Made by a program: the position numbers and the translations under genes. A stretch of 64,000 nt of DNA from Stenogyne calaminthoides. Its lineage: Eukaryota > Streptophyta > Magnoliopsida > Lamiales > Lamiaceae. This document shows, piece by piece, positions 34,344 to 45,743 of this stretch (position 1 is its first letter; each line of letters opens with the position of its first letter). The stretch lies in assembly GCA_037126765.1 (NCBI GenBank), contig JBBCBC010000016.1:17534728-17598727 (forward strand). The letters are read 5' to 3'. The notes beneath the pieces were generated by a model that did no database searches, had not been told where the DNA came from, and was given only the letters and a program-made list of their open reading frames with translations.

Positions 34344-35859
34344 TGAAAGGGAAGTGTGCCACAAATGTTCTATCTTCTCTTTCGACTCTCGTCTTCTTCT
34401 CTTTAATCTCTTTATTGATTATAGATTTTGGGTTGTACTTATTTGAATTCTGGAATTTGTGTTAAATTATTTCATTTTCCGTTTGATGGATTGGTATTTT
34501 GTACTTTGTTGGATTGATGAGTTGTATTTTGAATGGTTGATTTGTGATGATTGCCATGAAGTTTGATTGTTTGAGATTGAATGTGGTACTTGTTTGAGTT
34601 TGTGATGGATGATTCTCCTTTCCTTGAATTGTGTTATGTTGTCGTGAGAAGGATTCATTCATGTGATTGTTGAATTTGATTTATTGGAATTTGGAAGAGT
34701 GTGCTCATTCATTGTTACCAAGCTTGTGAGTTTTTGAGCCTAATTGAAGTGATCTTTCGATTGTGATTGCATGTTTGTTCTTTGAGTGTGTCATCTATAC
34801 TTGTGAGTGCTAGAACTTGCCCTTTGAACTTGTTTGAAACTTGACTAAGGAGGAATCATCTAAGAGGATAAGAGGCATTTTGTTGTTCTATGAAGTCACT
34901 TTGCCAAATATGATCCCTACCAAAAGAAAAGAATTTCCCTAGTTAGCCTGTTTGAGCCATGTAATCCTTTTTCTTGACAAGCTACATCATGTAACCAAAG
35001 TGCCCACTGTTTCGTAAGCCCATTTGATCCTTGGTCAACTTGGGGAGCTTAAGTGAAGGTATCTAGGGAGAAATGATTGTGAAATAAAAGTGAGAAAAGG
35101 ATGTACACACTCTAAATTGGGAGGAATGATTGAAAAGAAAAAAAAAAAAAAAAAAAAAAAGGGGGAAGGGGGGAAGGATAGAATATGAAATGAAAAATGT
35201 AAAGAAAATGAAAAAAATTCAAGAAAAAGAGAGTTCTTTCCAAGGGTTAAAAAAAAAGGGAACAAAGTTTCTCAAAACCCTTGGAAAATAAAAGTGTGAG
35301 GTAGTAAACTTGGTGAGGATAGGTGTTGGGTGTGGGTAAGAGTTCATAAAGATGACTATTAAGAAAGCATGAAGTTGAAGATGAGAGTTTGGAACAATTG
35401 TGAATCTTTAGTACTAACTCTTGAGCTCCACAAGTTGAATGTTGTCACTTATCCTTTACATATCCTACCCGTCCAAAGAGCCCAACATGACAACCTTGCA
35501 AAGACCTCTTTGATTAGATGATGATGCCTACGTAGATGGTAGAGAATTGAGATCAAGGGCAAGCTTATGGTCGTTCATTTGTGTGGATTGACAATGGAGA
35601 GATGCATGACCCTATACACTTGAGGGATGAGAGAAAGACTACCGTGAGAATGATAAATGAGTGCATTTGACTGAGTTACATTTTGATCACGTTTGGCATG
35701 AAGTGGTGAAGAGTTCGATTGACAATGTGGTTCTTTAAGAGAGAAGTTGACTTGTCTTGTCTTGAACTTTGACTTGGACCATGTTTTATCTCAAGCAATC
35801 ACCCTTTTGGTTTTATTTACTTTGCCTGGGGACAAGCAAATATTTAAATTTGGGGGGGT
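34344..35859 (+). other. Athila 3' non-coding region and polypurine tract
   Basis: No gene is seen. The segment continues the Athila element after C1. It has blocks such as 'ttccctagttagcctgtttg' typical of the non-coding part near the 3' end of Athila/Tat elements. An A-rich homopolymer runs at 35131-35160, followed by G/A runs. The region ends with 'ggggacaagcaaa' and TTTGGGGGGGT (35849-35859), the PPT next to the LTR. Confidence 0.7.
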
Positions 35860-37449
35860 TGATTAGTGGTGATTTTGCTTGAGTTTTGTGCTATTTCCTA
35901 GCTTGGAGTGATGATTTAGCATGATTTTAGTTATCATATTGTTGGAATTGGTAAGAAAGTTCATCTAATGCTTTGGTGTTGCAATTGTGCAAGAATCGAG
36001 TCAAAAAGTGAAGGTTTTATGAAAGAAATGAGAAAAAGCAGTTGCTCGAGTCGCGCACGAGGGCTCGATCCGTGCAGTGCCTAAGTCGGGCTTGTTGAAC
36101 TGTGATTTTAAAGAAAACACCTTTCGGGACTTGCTCGAGTCGAGCAACCTTGCTCGACCTCCCTTTGGTCGAGCAAGGGAGGTGATCGAGCAAATTTCCA
36201 AAGTTTTGAGATGCTCGACCCAATTTTAGTCGAGCAACGCTGCTCGAGTCGAGCAGCTTGAAGAAAGAAAATGTGTGTGCAATTTCACACCTGCTCGAGT
36301 CAAGCACCTCTGCTCAAGTCGAGCAAGCCAAAATATCTGAGGTCCCCCATTCTGACCTAGGGACACGTGCCAGAGGATTGAAAAGCATATAAAAGGCCCT
36401 CGGTTCGTTTATCAGCAAAGGGCAGCAATAGGGAGAAATAGGTAAGATAGCAAGTGATACTATTTAGAGATGCAACTAATACTTTTTCATGTTTTTCAAT
36501 TTTGCTTCCATAGATAACATAGATCCTCATAGAATAGCATATATATAGTTTCAATTTCAGTTTTGAGCAAGAAACCAAGGATTATTGATGGATTTTGTAT
36601 GGATTGGTGCTTGAACTTCAATAGTAAGGTGTCTCTTTCTTTCTTTTGGTTTATTGTTGCTTATTTTGATATGGGTTCTTTGATTTCTTGTTGTTTAGCC
36701 ATGAGTTTTGCCTTGTGCACCATGGGCTAAGGTTATTAGTGTTTGGGTGTTTGGAATTGTGGTGATGATTGTTTAATTGCTTTGATTATGGTTGTTTATC
36801 TCTATTGATGGTGATCCTTTAGATTAGTGGAATTTACTTATTCTATTTTGGTGGTTTTGCTATTAGCTTGTGTGTTTTTGCTAGTTTATTTCAGCGAGAG
36901 TTGGGTAGACGGGTTTAGACATATGGGTATTGGTTTAATTCATCCAAATTGGAGTCGATTAGGTTCTATCGCAACGAGAGTTGGATAGGTACTTGAGAAC
37001 TCCCCTAACCTACATTGTCTTCTTTTGTTAAAACCTTGAATGGGTAGTGAAGAGCACATAGGAGCATCAACCTTAGTCTACAAGTGGGAACACTCGGTGA
37101 TGGAGTAGTTAGCTAATTAGAGGACCATATCCGTGCAATTACCAGGGCTAGCAAAGGGAGATTCACCTCTCGATCCTAGGATTTAAAACGATATCGTACC
37201 ATAGGCTTACCAAGTACAGGAATGGTATATGTGTAGTGATCGCCCTTATGGAATAACCGGAAATAGAGGCAAACACCATAATTGATCTTTTGACAATTGT
37301 CTCACAAGGAAAAACACCCTAGCACATCTTCTCTCACTAGTAAACAATATTGTTTGCTATTTAATTGTTTTCTTTATGCTTGCTCGTTTATTATTTGATC
37401 TTTATTTCGCTTGTTGAATATAGCTTGTTTCTAAGTTTCCATCATGTTC
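35860..37449 (+). repeat. Athila-like 3' LTR, first part
   Basis: The LTR starts TGATTAGTGGTG right after the PPT and continues to the array insertion at 37450. It resumes at 44677. Positions 36040-36330 contain several GCTCGAGTCGAGCA-type palindromes in both directions. A segment with 'cgagagttgg' repeated (36896 and 36974) follows. Confidence 0.75.
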
Positions 37450-39082
37450 TGTTGGTCCCGATTTTTCAAAACCCATGTGCGCTGAAGATACCATGTAATG
37501 CATATAAAACAGGGGTTAGGGCAGAGTGATTCCAGATTTTTACGTTTTAAGCTCAAGTGTTGTGTTTTGCTTATAATCAAATGCATATGGCAAGTAAGAA
37601 CATAAAGCAGTAAAGAACACACGATTTTATAGTGGTTCGGAGTCCAACTCCTACGTCCACTCTTCCCTTTCACAAGGGGCACCAACTAAACCAACTTAAC
37701 CGACTGGACTTAATTTACAGTGTTAGTCCAACACCCAACAGATGTTTACCGAGTTCACACTCAAACGGGACTTATCTCCCTCACGGGATTGCCTACCCTC
37801 CCTTTTGGGATTGCTAGATGTTTACCGAGTTCACACTCAAACGGGACTTATCTCTCTCACGGGATTGCCTACCCTCCCTTTCGGGATTGCTAGATGTTTA
37901 CCGAGTTCACACTCACCTACAAACTTATCCTACCAAACTGCTTTGGGTAAGGTTTGTTTGGTTTCAAACTAGGTTGTGATTTTCCCTTACATTTGTTTAA
38001 CCTCAATGCTAAGGATGGGAAAATCTCTCTAAGCTTAGGATATTACATTTGGGCTTAGATCTAGGGTAGAACACTCTTGAATATATGCGTGTATTTCTTG
38101 CTCAGTGTTCTATGGTGGAAATGCTAGATGATTTGGCTCTGTAGCTTCAATGGTGTTTTCACGCATTTCACACACTTCCACACGAATAATTAAGGAAGAA
38201 CTTGTATTTATAGTGTGGATTTGAATGTTACCGTTGGATGGAGTCACATTCAAATCCATACTATTTTGTAGCTTTTTGCAGCTTTTCCAGGCTTGTTGTC
38301 TTCCTCTATTTTGTCCACGTCAGCTGAATCTAACGGCTATATTCTTGATTTCTTAAGTCTCGGGATCTTGATTCTATCTCCGAGCCTTGATTTGAGCCTT
38401 ATCCCGGAGCCTTCGGAGTTATCTAGTCTTCATGTTATCCGAGCCTTGAGTTATCTTGAGTTACTTGATTACTTGATTGACTTTTCATCAGCGGACCTTA
38501 TCTGTCCGTATTATCTTGATACTCGAACTTCTTCGAGTTCGACTCTTACGAATTCAAACTTCGACCCTCGGGTCACATAGACTTCGAGCTATCGATTTCT
38601 TCTTTGCACGATCGATCAACAATGATCAGATAACCATATCTTAAGATCAACATCTCAGGATAGCATCAGGTCAGTACATCAGGTTAGCATATCAGTTTAT
38701 CATATCTGATCTCGATCACGTCTGATCTCGATCAGTGTCATCTGCTCCTCTTCATATCTGATCTCAATCACGTCTGATATTGATCAGTCTCATCTACTCC
38801 TCTTCTGATCTGCAACCTTCTCTTCTGATTTGTTGGCTTTAGCATTTCTTCTCTTCTGATTTTGCACAGCTCATCAGTTAACTCCGGAACTCATCTTACT
38901 CATCTGATCTCGATCAGTCTCGTCTGCAGCCTCGTCTGATCTCGATCATCTACGTCTGATTTCGTGAGTTTTGCCTCAATTTGTTCTCTCGTTCCCCCTC
39001 AACTTGTTATCTGTAGATTAGCTTCAAAAACACAAGTTGATAATGTTTTGGCATAATTCATCAAAACTAAAATATCCCAACA
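37450..39082 (-). repeat. C array LTR-a
   Basis: 1,633 bp, in the order of the plus-strand coordinates. It carries a 76-bp tandem repeat (37741-37910) with 'gtttaccgagttcacactc', the TATA element on the minus strand near 38206-38213, and the inverted repeats described for C1. Confidence 0.9.
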
Positions 39083-39289
39083 ATTTCCCCCTTTTTGATA
39101 ATGACGCCAAAACATTAAAATATATGCATTTATACAGAGATCGGGTTTTTGTTTTAAAAGATCAGTTCAGATGGTCACATTAAAAACTGTGATCTTTTGA
39201 ACTCCCGCTCTGATACCAATTGTTGGTATCAGTACAGATGTTCACATTAAAATATAGTGACCCTTTGAACTCCCCGCTCTAATACCAAT
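39083..39289 (-). other. C array internal segment 1: two primer-binding sites
   Basis: The PBS motif (reverse of gctctgatacca) occurs at 39207-39218 and, with one change, at 39276-39287, 69 bp apart. One PPT is present next to LTR-a (39083-39096). Confidence 0.9.
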
Positions 39290-40922
39290 TGTTAGTCCCG
39301 ATTTTTCAAAACTCATGTGCGCGGAAGATACCATGTAATGCATATAAAAGATGGGTTAGGGCAGAGTGATTCCAGATTTTCACGTTTTAAGCTCAAGTGT
39401 TGTGTTTTGCTTATAATCAAATGTATATGACAAGTAAGAACATAAAGCAGTAAAGAACACACGATTTTATAGTGGTTCGGAGTCCAACTCCTACGTCCAT
39501 TCTTCCCTTTCACAAGGGGCACCAACTAAACCAACTTAACCGCCTGGACTTAGTTTACCGTGTTAGTCCAACACCAAACAGATGTTTAACGAGTTCACAC
39601 TCAAACGGGACTTATCTCCCTCAAGGGATTGCCTACCCTCCCTTTTGGGATTGCTAGATGTTTACCGAGTTCACACTCAAACAGGACTTATCTCCCTCAC
39701 GGGATTGCCTACCCTCCCTTTCGGGATTGCTAGATGTTTACCGAGTTCACACTTACCTACAAACTTATCCTACCAAACTGATTTGGGCAAGGTTTGTTTG
39801 GTTTCCAACTAGGTTGAGAATTTCCCTTACATTTATTTAGCCTCAATGTTAAGTATGGGAAAATCTCTCTAAGCTTAGGATATTACATTTGTACTTAGAT
39901 CTAGGGTGTAACACTCTTGAATATATGCGTGTATTTCTTGCTCAGTGTTCTATGGTGAAAATGCTAGATGATTTGGCTCTATAGCTTCAATGGTGTTTTC
40001 ACGCATTTAACACACTTCCACACGAATAATGAAGGAAGAACTTGTATTTATAGTGTGGATTTGAATGTTACCGTTGGATGGAGTCACATTCAAATCCATA
40101 CTATTTTGTAGGTTTTTGCAGCTTTTTCAGGCTTGTTGTCTTCCTCTATTTGGTCCACGTCAGCTAAATCTAACGGCTATATTCTTCAGTTTCTTCTGAG
40201 TCTCAGGATCTTGATTATCTCCCTTCGGGTTATCTTGAGTTATATCTCGAGCCTTCATGTTATCTGAGCCTTCATGTTATCTGAGCCTTCAGGTAATCCG
40301 AGCCTTCAGGTTATCTGAGCCTTCAGGTTTCTTGATTGACCGAGACTTTTTCTTGGCGGACCTTTTGTCGTCGGTATCTTGATACTCGGGTTTCTTGAGT
40401 TCGGCTCTTCGGAATCGGACATCGACCATCGAGTCACATTGACTCGGTATCGATTTCTTCTTTGCACGATCGTCGACTTATGATCGGATCATCATATCTT
40501 CGGATCAACATCTCGGGGATAGCCAGTCGATTACATCGTTAGCATATCGGTTTATCATATCGATCGATCGTCCGTGTCATCGACTCCTTTTTCATATCTC
40601 GATCTCGATCAAGTCGATCTCTATCGATCTCATGTTAACCTCTTACGACCGCAACCTTCTCTTACGATTTCTTTGGCTTTAGCTTTTCTTCTCTTCTGAT
40701 TTTGCATAGCTCATCAGTTAACTCCGGAACTCATCTTACTCATCTGATCTGGATCAGTCTCGTCTGCAGCCTCGTCTGATCTCGATCATCTACGTATAAT
40801 TTCATGAGTTCCCCCTCAATTTGTTCTCTCATTCCCCCTCAACTTGTAATCTGTATATTAGCTTCAAAAACAAAAGTTGATAATGTTTTGGCATAATTCA
40901 TCAAAACTAAAATATCCCAACA
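39290..40922 (-). repeat. C array LTR-b
   Basis: 1,633 bp. Its part 40370-40680 differs from the other array LTRs mainly where they have CTG or CAG, here CG or ACG. Confidence 0.9.
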
Positions 40923-41197
40923 ATTTCCCCCTTTTTGATAATGACGCCAAAACATTAAAATATATGCATTTATACAGAGATCGGGTTTTTGTTTTAAAAG
41001 ATCAGTTCAGATGGTCACATTAAAAACTGTGATCTTTTGAACTCCCGCTCTGATACCAATTGTTGATAACAGTACAGATGTTCACATTAAAAAACACTGA
41101 CCCTTTGAACTCCCCTCTCTGATACCAATTGTTGGTATCAGTACAGATGTTCACATTAAAAAATAGTGCCCTTTGAACTCCCCACTCTGATACCAAT
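40923..41197 (-). other. C array internal segment 2: three primer-binding sites
   Basis: PBS motifs are at 41047-41058, 41116-41127 and 41184-41195, spaced 69 and 68 bp. Between them each unit carries 'cagatgttcacattaaaaa' and 'accctttgaactccc'. Confidence 0.9.
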
Positions 41198-42778
41198 TGT
41201 TGGTCCCGATTTTTCAAAACTCATGTGCGCGGAAGATACCATGTAATGCATATAAAAGAGGGGTTAGGGCAGAGTGATTCCAGATTTTTGCATTTTAAGC
41301 TCAAGTGTTGTGTTTTGCTTATAATCAAATGCATATGGCAAGTAAGAACATAAAGCAGTAAAGAACACACGATTTTATAGTGGTTCGGAGTCCAACTCCT
41401 ACGTCCACTCTTCCCTTTCACAAGGGGCACCAACTAAACCAACTTAACTGACTGGACTTAGTTTATCGTGTTAGTCCAACACCCAACAGATGTTTAACAA
41501 GTTCACACTCAAACGGGACTTATCTCCCTCACGGGATTTCCTACCCTCCCTTTCGGGATTGCTAGATGTTTACCGAGTTCACACTCAAACGGGACTTATC
41601 TCCCTCACGGGATTGCCTACCCTCCCTTTCGGGATTGCTAGATGTTTACCTAGTTCACACTCACCAACAAACTTATCCTACCAAACTGATTTGGGTAAGG
41701 TTTGTTTGGTTTCCAACTAGGTTGAGATTTTCCCTTACATTTATTTAGCCTCAATGCTAAGGATGGGAAAATCTCTCTAAGCTTAGGATATTACATTTGT
41801 GCTTAGATCTAGGGTAGAACACTCTTGAATATATGCGTGTATTTCTTGCTCAGTGTTCTATGGTGGAAATGCTAGATGATTTGGCTCTGTAGCTTCAATG
41901 GTGTTTTCACGCATTTCACACACTTCCACATGAATAATGAAGGAAGAACTTTTATTTATAGTGTGGATTTGAATGTTACCGTTGGATGGAGTCACAATAA
42001 AATCCATACTATTTTGTAGCTTTTTACAGCTTTTTCAGGCTTGTTGTCTTCCTCTCATTGGTCCACGTTAGCTGAATCTAACGTCTATATTCTTCAGTTT
42101 CTTCTGAGTCTCAGGATCTTCGGTTCTATCAGAGCCTTCAGGTTATCTGAGCCTTTATCTGAGCCTTCTGGTTTCTTGATTCAAATGACTTTTCTTGGCC
42201 GAACCTTATCGTCGGTCGTATCTCGATACTCGCTTCTTGAGTTCAGCTCTTCTGAATTCAGACATCTTGACCCTCAGGTCACATTGACTCAGGCTATCTG
42301 ATTTCTTCTTTTGCTGATCGATCGGCTTTTGATCGATCGGATCATCATATCTTCAGATCAACATCTCAGGATAGCATCAGGTCAGTACATCAGGTTAGCA
42401 TATCAGTTTATCATATCTAATCTCGATTAGTGTCATCTGCTCCTCTTCATATCTTATCTCGATCACGTCTGATCTTGATCAGTCTCATGTGCTCCTCTTC
42501 TGATCTGCAACCTTCTCTTCTAATTTGCTGGATTTAGCTTTTCTTCTCTTCTGATTTTGCATAGCTCATCAGTTAACTCCGGAACTCATCTTACTCATCT
42601 GATCTGGATCGGTCTAAATGCAACAACCTCGTCGATCTCGATCATCTACGTCTAATTTCGTGAGTTCCCCCTCAATTTGTTCTCTCGTTCCCCCTCAACT
42701 TGTAATCTGTAGATTAACTTCAAAAACACAAGTTGATAATGTTTTGGCATAATTCATCAAAACTAAAATATCCCAACA
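41198..42778 (-). repeat. C array LTR-c
   Basis: 1,581 bp. Structure is as in LTR-a, slightly shorter in the minisatellite part (42090-42180). Confidence 0.9.
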
Positions 42779-43054
42779 ATTTCCCCCTTTTTGATAATGA
42801 TGCCAAAACATTAAAATATATACATTTATACAGAGATCGGGTTTTTGTTTTAAAAGATCAGTGCAGATGGTCACATTAAAAACTGTGATCTTTTGAACTC
42901 CCGCTCTGATACCAATTGTTGGTATCAGTACAGATGTTCAAATTAAAAAACACTGACCCTTTGAACTCCAAGCTCTGATACCAATTGTTGGTATCAGTAC
43001 AGATGTTCACATTAAAAAACAGTGACCCTTTGAACTCCCCGCTCTGATACCAAT
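42779..43054 (-). other. C array internal segment 3: three primer-binding sites
   Basis: PBS motifs are at 42903-42914, 42972-42983 and 43041-43052, spaced exactly 69 bp. Confidence 0.9.
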
Positions 43055-44671
43055 TGTTGGTCCCGATTTTTCAAAACTCATGTGCACGGAAGATATCATG
43101 TAATGCATATAAAAGAGGGATTAGGGCAGAGTGATTCCAGATTTTCGCTTTTTAAGCTCAAGTGTTGTGTTTTGCTTATAATCAAATGCATATGGCAAGT
43201 AAGAACATAAAGCAGTAAAGAACACACAATTTTATAGTGGTTCGGAGTCCAACTCCTACGTCCACTCTTCCCTTTCACAAGGGGCACCAACTAAACCAAC
43301 TTAACCGACTGGACATAGTTTACCGTGTTAGTCCAACACCCAACAAATGTTTAACGAGTTCACACTCAAACGGGACTTATCTCCCTCACGGGATTACCTA
43401 CCCTCCCTTTCGGGATTGCTAGATGTTTACCGAGTTCACACTCAAACAGGACTTATCTCCCTCACGGGATTGCCTACCCTCCCTTTCGGGATTACTAGAT
43501 GTTTACCGAGTTCACACTCACCTACAAACTTATCCTACCAAACTGATTTGGGCAAGGTTTGTTTGGTTTCCAACTAGGTTGAGATTTTCCCTTACATTTG
43601 TTTAGCCTCAATGCTAAGGATGGGAAAATCTCTCTAAGCTTAGGATATTACATTTGTGCTTAGATCTAGGGTAGAACACTCTTGAATATATGAGTGTATT
43701 TCTTGCTCAGTGTTCTATGGTGGAAATGCTAGATGATTTGGCTCTGTAGCTTCAATGGTGTTTTCACGCATTTCACACACTTCCACACTAATAATGAAGG
43801 AAGACCTTGTATTTATAGTGTGGATTTGAATGTTACCGTTGGATGGAGTCACATTCAAATCCATACTATTTTGTAGCTTTTTGTAGCTTTTTCAGGCTTG
43901 TTGTCTTCCTCTCATTGGTCCACGTCAGCTGAATCTAATGGCTATATTCTTCAGTTTCTTCTAAGCCTCCAGGTTATCTGAGCCTTTATCTGAGCCTTCA
44001 GGTTATCTGAGCCTTCATGTTATCTGAGCCTTCAGGTTATCTGAGCCTTCAGGTTTCTTAATTCATCAGACTTTTCTTGGCGGACCTTATCCGTCGGTAT
44101 CTCGATACTTAGGCTTCTTGAGTTCGAAATCTTCCGAATTCAGGGCATCCCGACCCTCGGTCACATTACTCGAGCTATCGATTTCTTCTTTTGCACGATC
44201 CGGCGGCTTTGTGATCAGATCATCATATCTTCAGATCAACATCTTAGGATAACATCAGGTCAGTATATCAGGTTAGCATATCAGTTTATCATATCTGATC
44301 TCGATCACGTCTAATCTCGATCAGTCTCATCTGCTCCTCTTCATATCTGATCTCGATCACGTCTTATCTTGATCAGTCTCATCTGCTCCTCTTCTGATCT
44401 GCAACCTTCTCTTCTGATTTGCTGGCTTTAGCTTTTCTTTTCTTCTGATTTTGCACAGCTCATCAGTTAACTCCGGAACTCATCTTCCTCATCTGATCTC
44501 GATCAGTCTCGTCTGCAGCCTCATCTGATCTCGATCATCTACGTCTGATTTCGTGAGTTCCCCCTCAATTTGTTCTCTCGTTCCCCCTCATGTTGTTATC
44601 TGTAGATTAGCTTCAAAAACACAAGTTGATAATGTTTTGGCATAATTCATCAAAACTAAAATATCCCAACA
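43055..44671 (-). repeat. C array LTR-d
   Basis: 1,617 bp, the outermost copy. On the minus strand it is the 5'-most LTR of the array. Confidence 0.9.
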
Positions 44672-44676
44672 TGTTC

Positions 44677-44802
44677 CACACTATAATCACGTGCCGACAC
44701 ATAGCGATTAGGATATATTCCATCACCTAGTCCCGTGGATCGATATTTAACCGGGCACGAAATGATCCTCTTATACTTGAGAGGTTAGTGTGTTGCAAAA
44801 CA
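44677..44802 (+). repeat. Athila-like 3' LTR, final part
   Basis: The Athila LTR resumes after the TGTTC duplication. It contains 'tcccgtggatcgatatttaaccgggcacg', a block of the kind found near Athila/gypsy LTR ends, and probably ends at 'gcaaaaca'. The exact end is uncertain by a few bases. Confidence 0.6.
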
Positions 44803-45049
44803 AGTGTCAAATGTAGATGTTCTGTATTTGTTGTGTAAACAATAAACAATATCACCATACTGATCAGGTTTCAATAAAAAAGATATTATTCTCTAATAAT
44901 TCTATAATAATATGTATATATAGTAATAATGATAATTCAATCACATACCTTAATTGACTTGAAACGAGAATAAATACTCACCATATTCTGGAATTTTATT
45001 ATTGTGATCTCCTGCATTATCGGGAGTTCATGTTTTCTTTGACCATGAA
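44803..45049. other. AT-rich flank between Athila relic and MITE
   Basis: AT-rich, with no gene, repeat or element signature seen. Confidence 0.5.
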
Positions 45050-45467
45050 TAGGGGTGGCATACCTTACTGTTTAAAAAATAATGACGCATATCGTATATC
45101 GTACAAAATTTTTGTTATTTAAAAATTCATACCGATTTTGTATACCAAAATTCGGCATAACAAATATTTTATCAAATAAATTTTTTCCTACCGTACTGAA
45201 ATTTTTGCTATACAAAATTTTTGAACGATATCGATATATACCATCCCATATCGAAATTTTGATATACTCAGTCATACCGAAATATCGGTATACATAGTTT
45301 TTTTTTAACGAAATACCAAATTTTTTGGTATATCGAAATATCAAAGTTTTAGAATGCATACTACCATATTGTACCGTAGTTCAATATATATTGAAAAAGG
45401 ACAATATTGGTATTTTTCAGTTTGATAAGCACGGTACATCAAATTTTTCATTAATTTTTCACCCCTA
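45050..45467. mobile_element. hAT-type MITE
   Basis: The 418-bp element begins TAGGGGTGGCAT and ends ...TTCACCCCTA, giving inverted ends TAGGGGTG. It is flanked by ACCATGAA (45042-45049) and CCCATGAA (45468-45475), an 8-bp duplication with one mismatch. End sequence and TSD length fit hAT. The interior is AT-rich with many near-repeats of 'ataccga/tcggtat' on both strands and can fold extensively. Short open frames there (45082-45359) are by-products of this palindromic sequence. Confidence 0.75.
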
Positions 45468-45475
45468 CCCATGAA

Positions 45476-45743
45476 CGAGTGAATTTTAGAAAAGAGCACA
45501 AAAGTTAAGAACGATAAAATATTATTGTCCTGATACCTTATCTTTTATGTAGGGTTGAGAACGAAAGAAAGTACCTTTTTAAAAAATTATTTTGTCTTAA
45601 AATCGTCCGGGTCCTTCTTTTGTAACAAATTAATAGTTAAGCACATACCCTGCAAAAGTCTAAAGTTGGATCCTTGAAGTGCAACACGGGACAAAGATAA
45701 GTCATATTTTTACCATTTGTCCATAAGTTAATTTTTCTAACTG
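45476..45743. other. Unannotated flank left of the CACTA element
   Basis: AT-rich; I see no gene or repeat structure. A minus-strand frame (45637-45924) overlaps the CACTA end and is not supported. Confidence 0.4.

Larger units (their letters stand above)
37450..44671 (-). mobile_element. C-type tandem array: four LTRs, three internal segments
   Basis: LTRs lie at 37450-39082, 39290-40922, 41198-42778 and 43055-44671, all minus strand, separated by internal segments of 207, 275 and 276 bp (39083-39289, 40923-41197, 42779-43054). Only one TSD pair, TGTTC (37445-37449 and 44672-44676), flanks the whole block, so it behaves as one insertion that later became, or arrived as, a concatemer. LTR ends and features match C1. 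No protein-coding region is present. Confidence 0.92.
1..44802 (+). mobile_element. Athila-like Ty3/gypsy relic, pol-less, left end outside window
   Basis: This is the host element of the nest. Removing the three TSD-flanked insertions (1141-29720, 30759-34338, 37450-44671) leaves a continuous order: leader, ORF1, 3' non-coding region, polypurine tract, 3' LTR. ORF1 matches the ATHILA ORF-1 family by pattern. The tract at 35851-35858 follows a 'ggggacaagcaaa' context typical of Athila/Tat elements. No reverse transcriptase, RNase H or integrase reading frame lies between ORF1 and the PPT, so the copy looks non-autonomous; an older pol deletion is the alternative. The 5' LTR must lie left of the window. 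The right end is placed at a CA dinucleotide at 44802, but the TSD cannot be tested without the left end. Confidence 0.8.

Noticed and set aside
37741..37910. Regular repeats considered as a CRISPR-like array
   Set aside because: Units are contiguous tandem copies without unique spacers, inside a plant LTR.
37742..37972. Frames reading 'FTLKRDLSPSRDCLPSL' in array LTRs (also 39582, 41490, 43347)
   Set aside because: They translate a 76-bp tandem repeat in the LTR; no start context or protein family.
45082..45359. Overlapping frames on both strands in the MITE
   Set aside because: By-product of near-palindromic AT-rich sequence; the element is too short to be autonomous.
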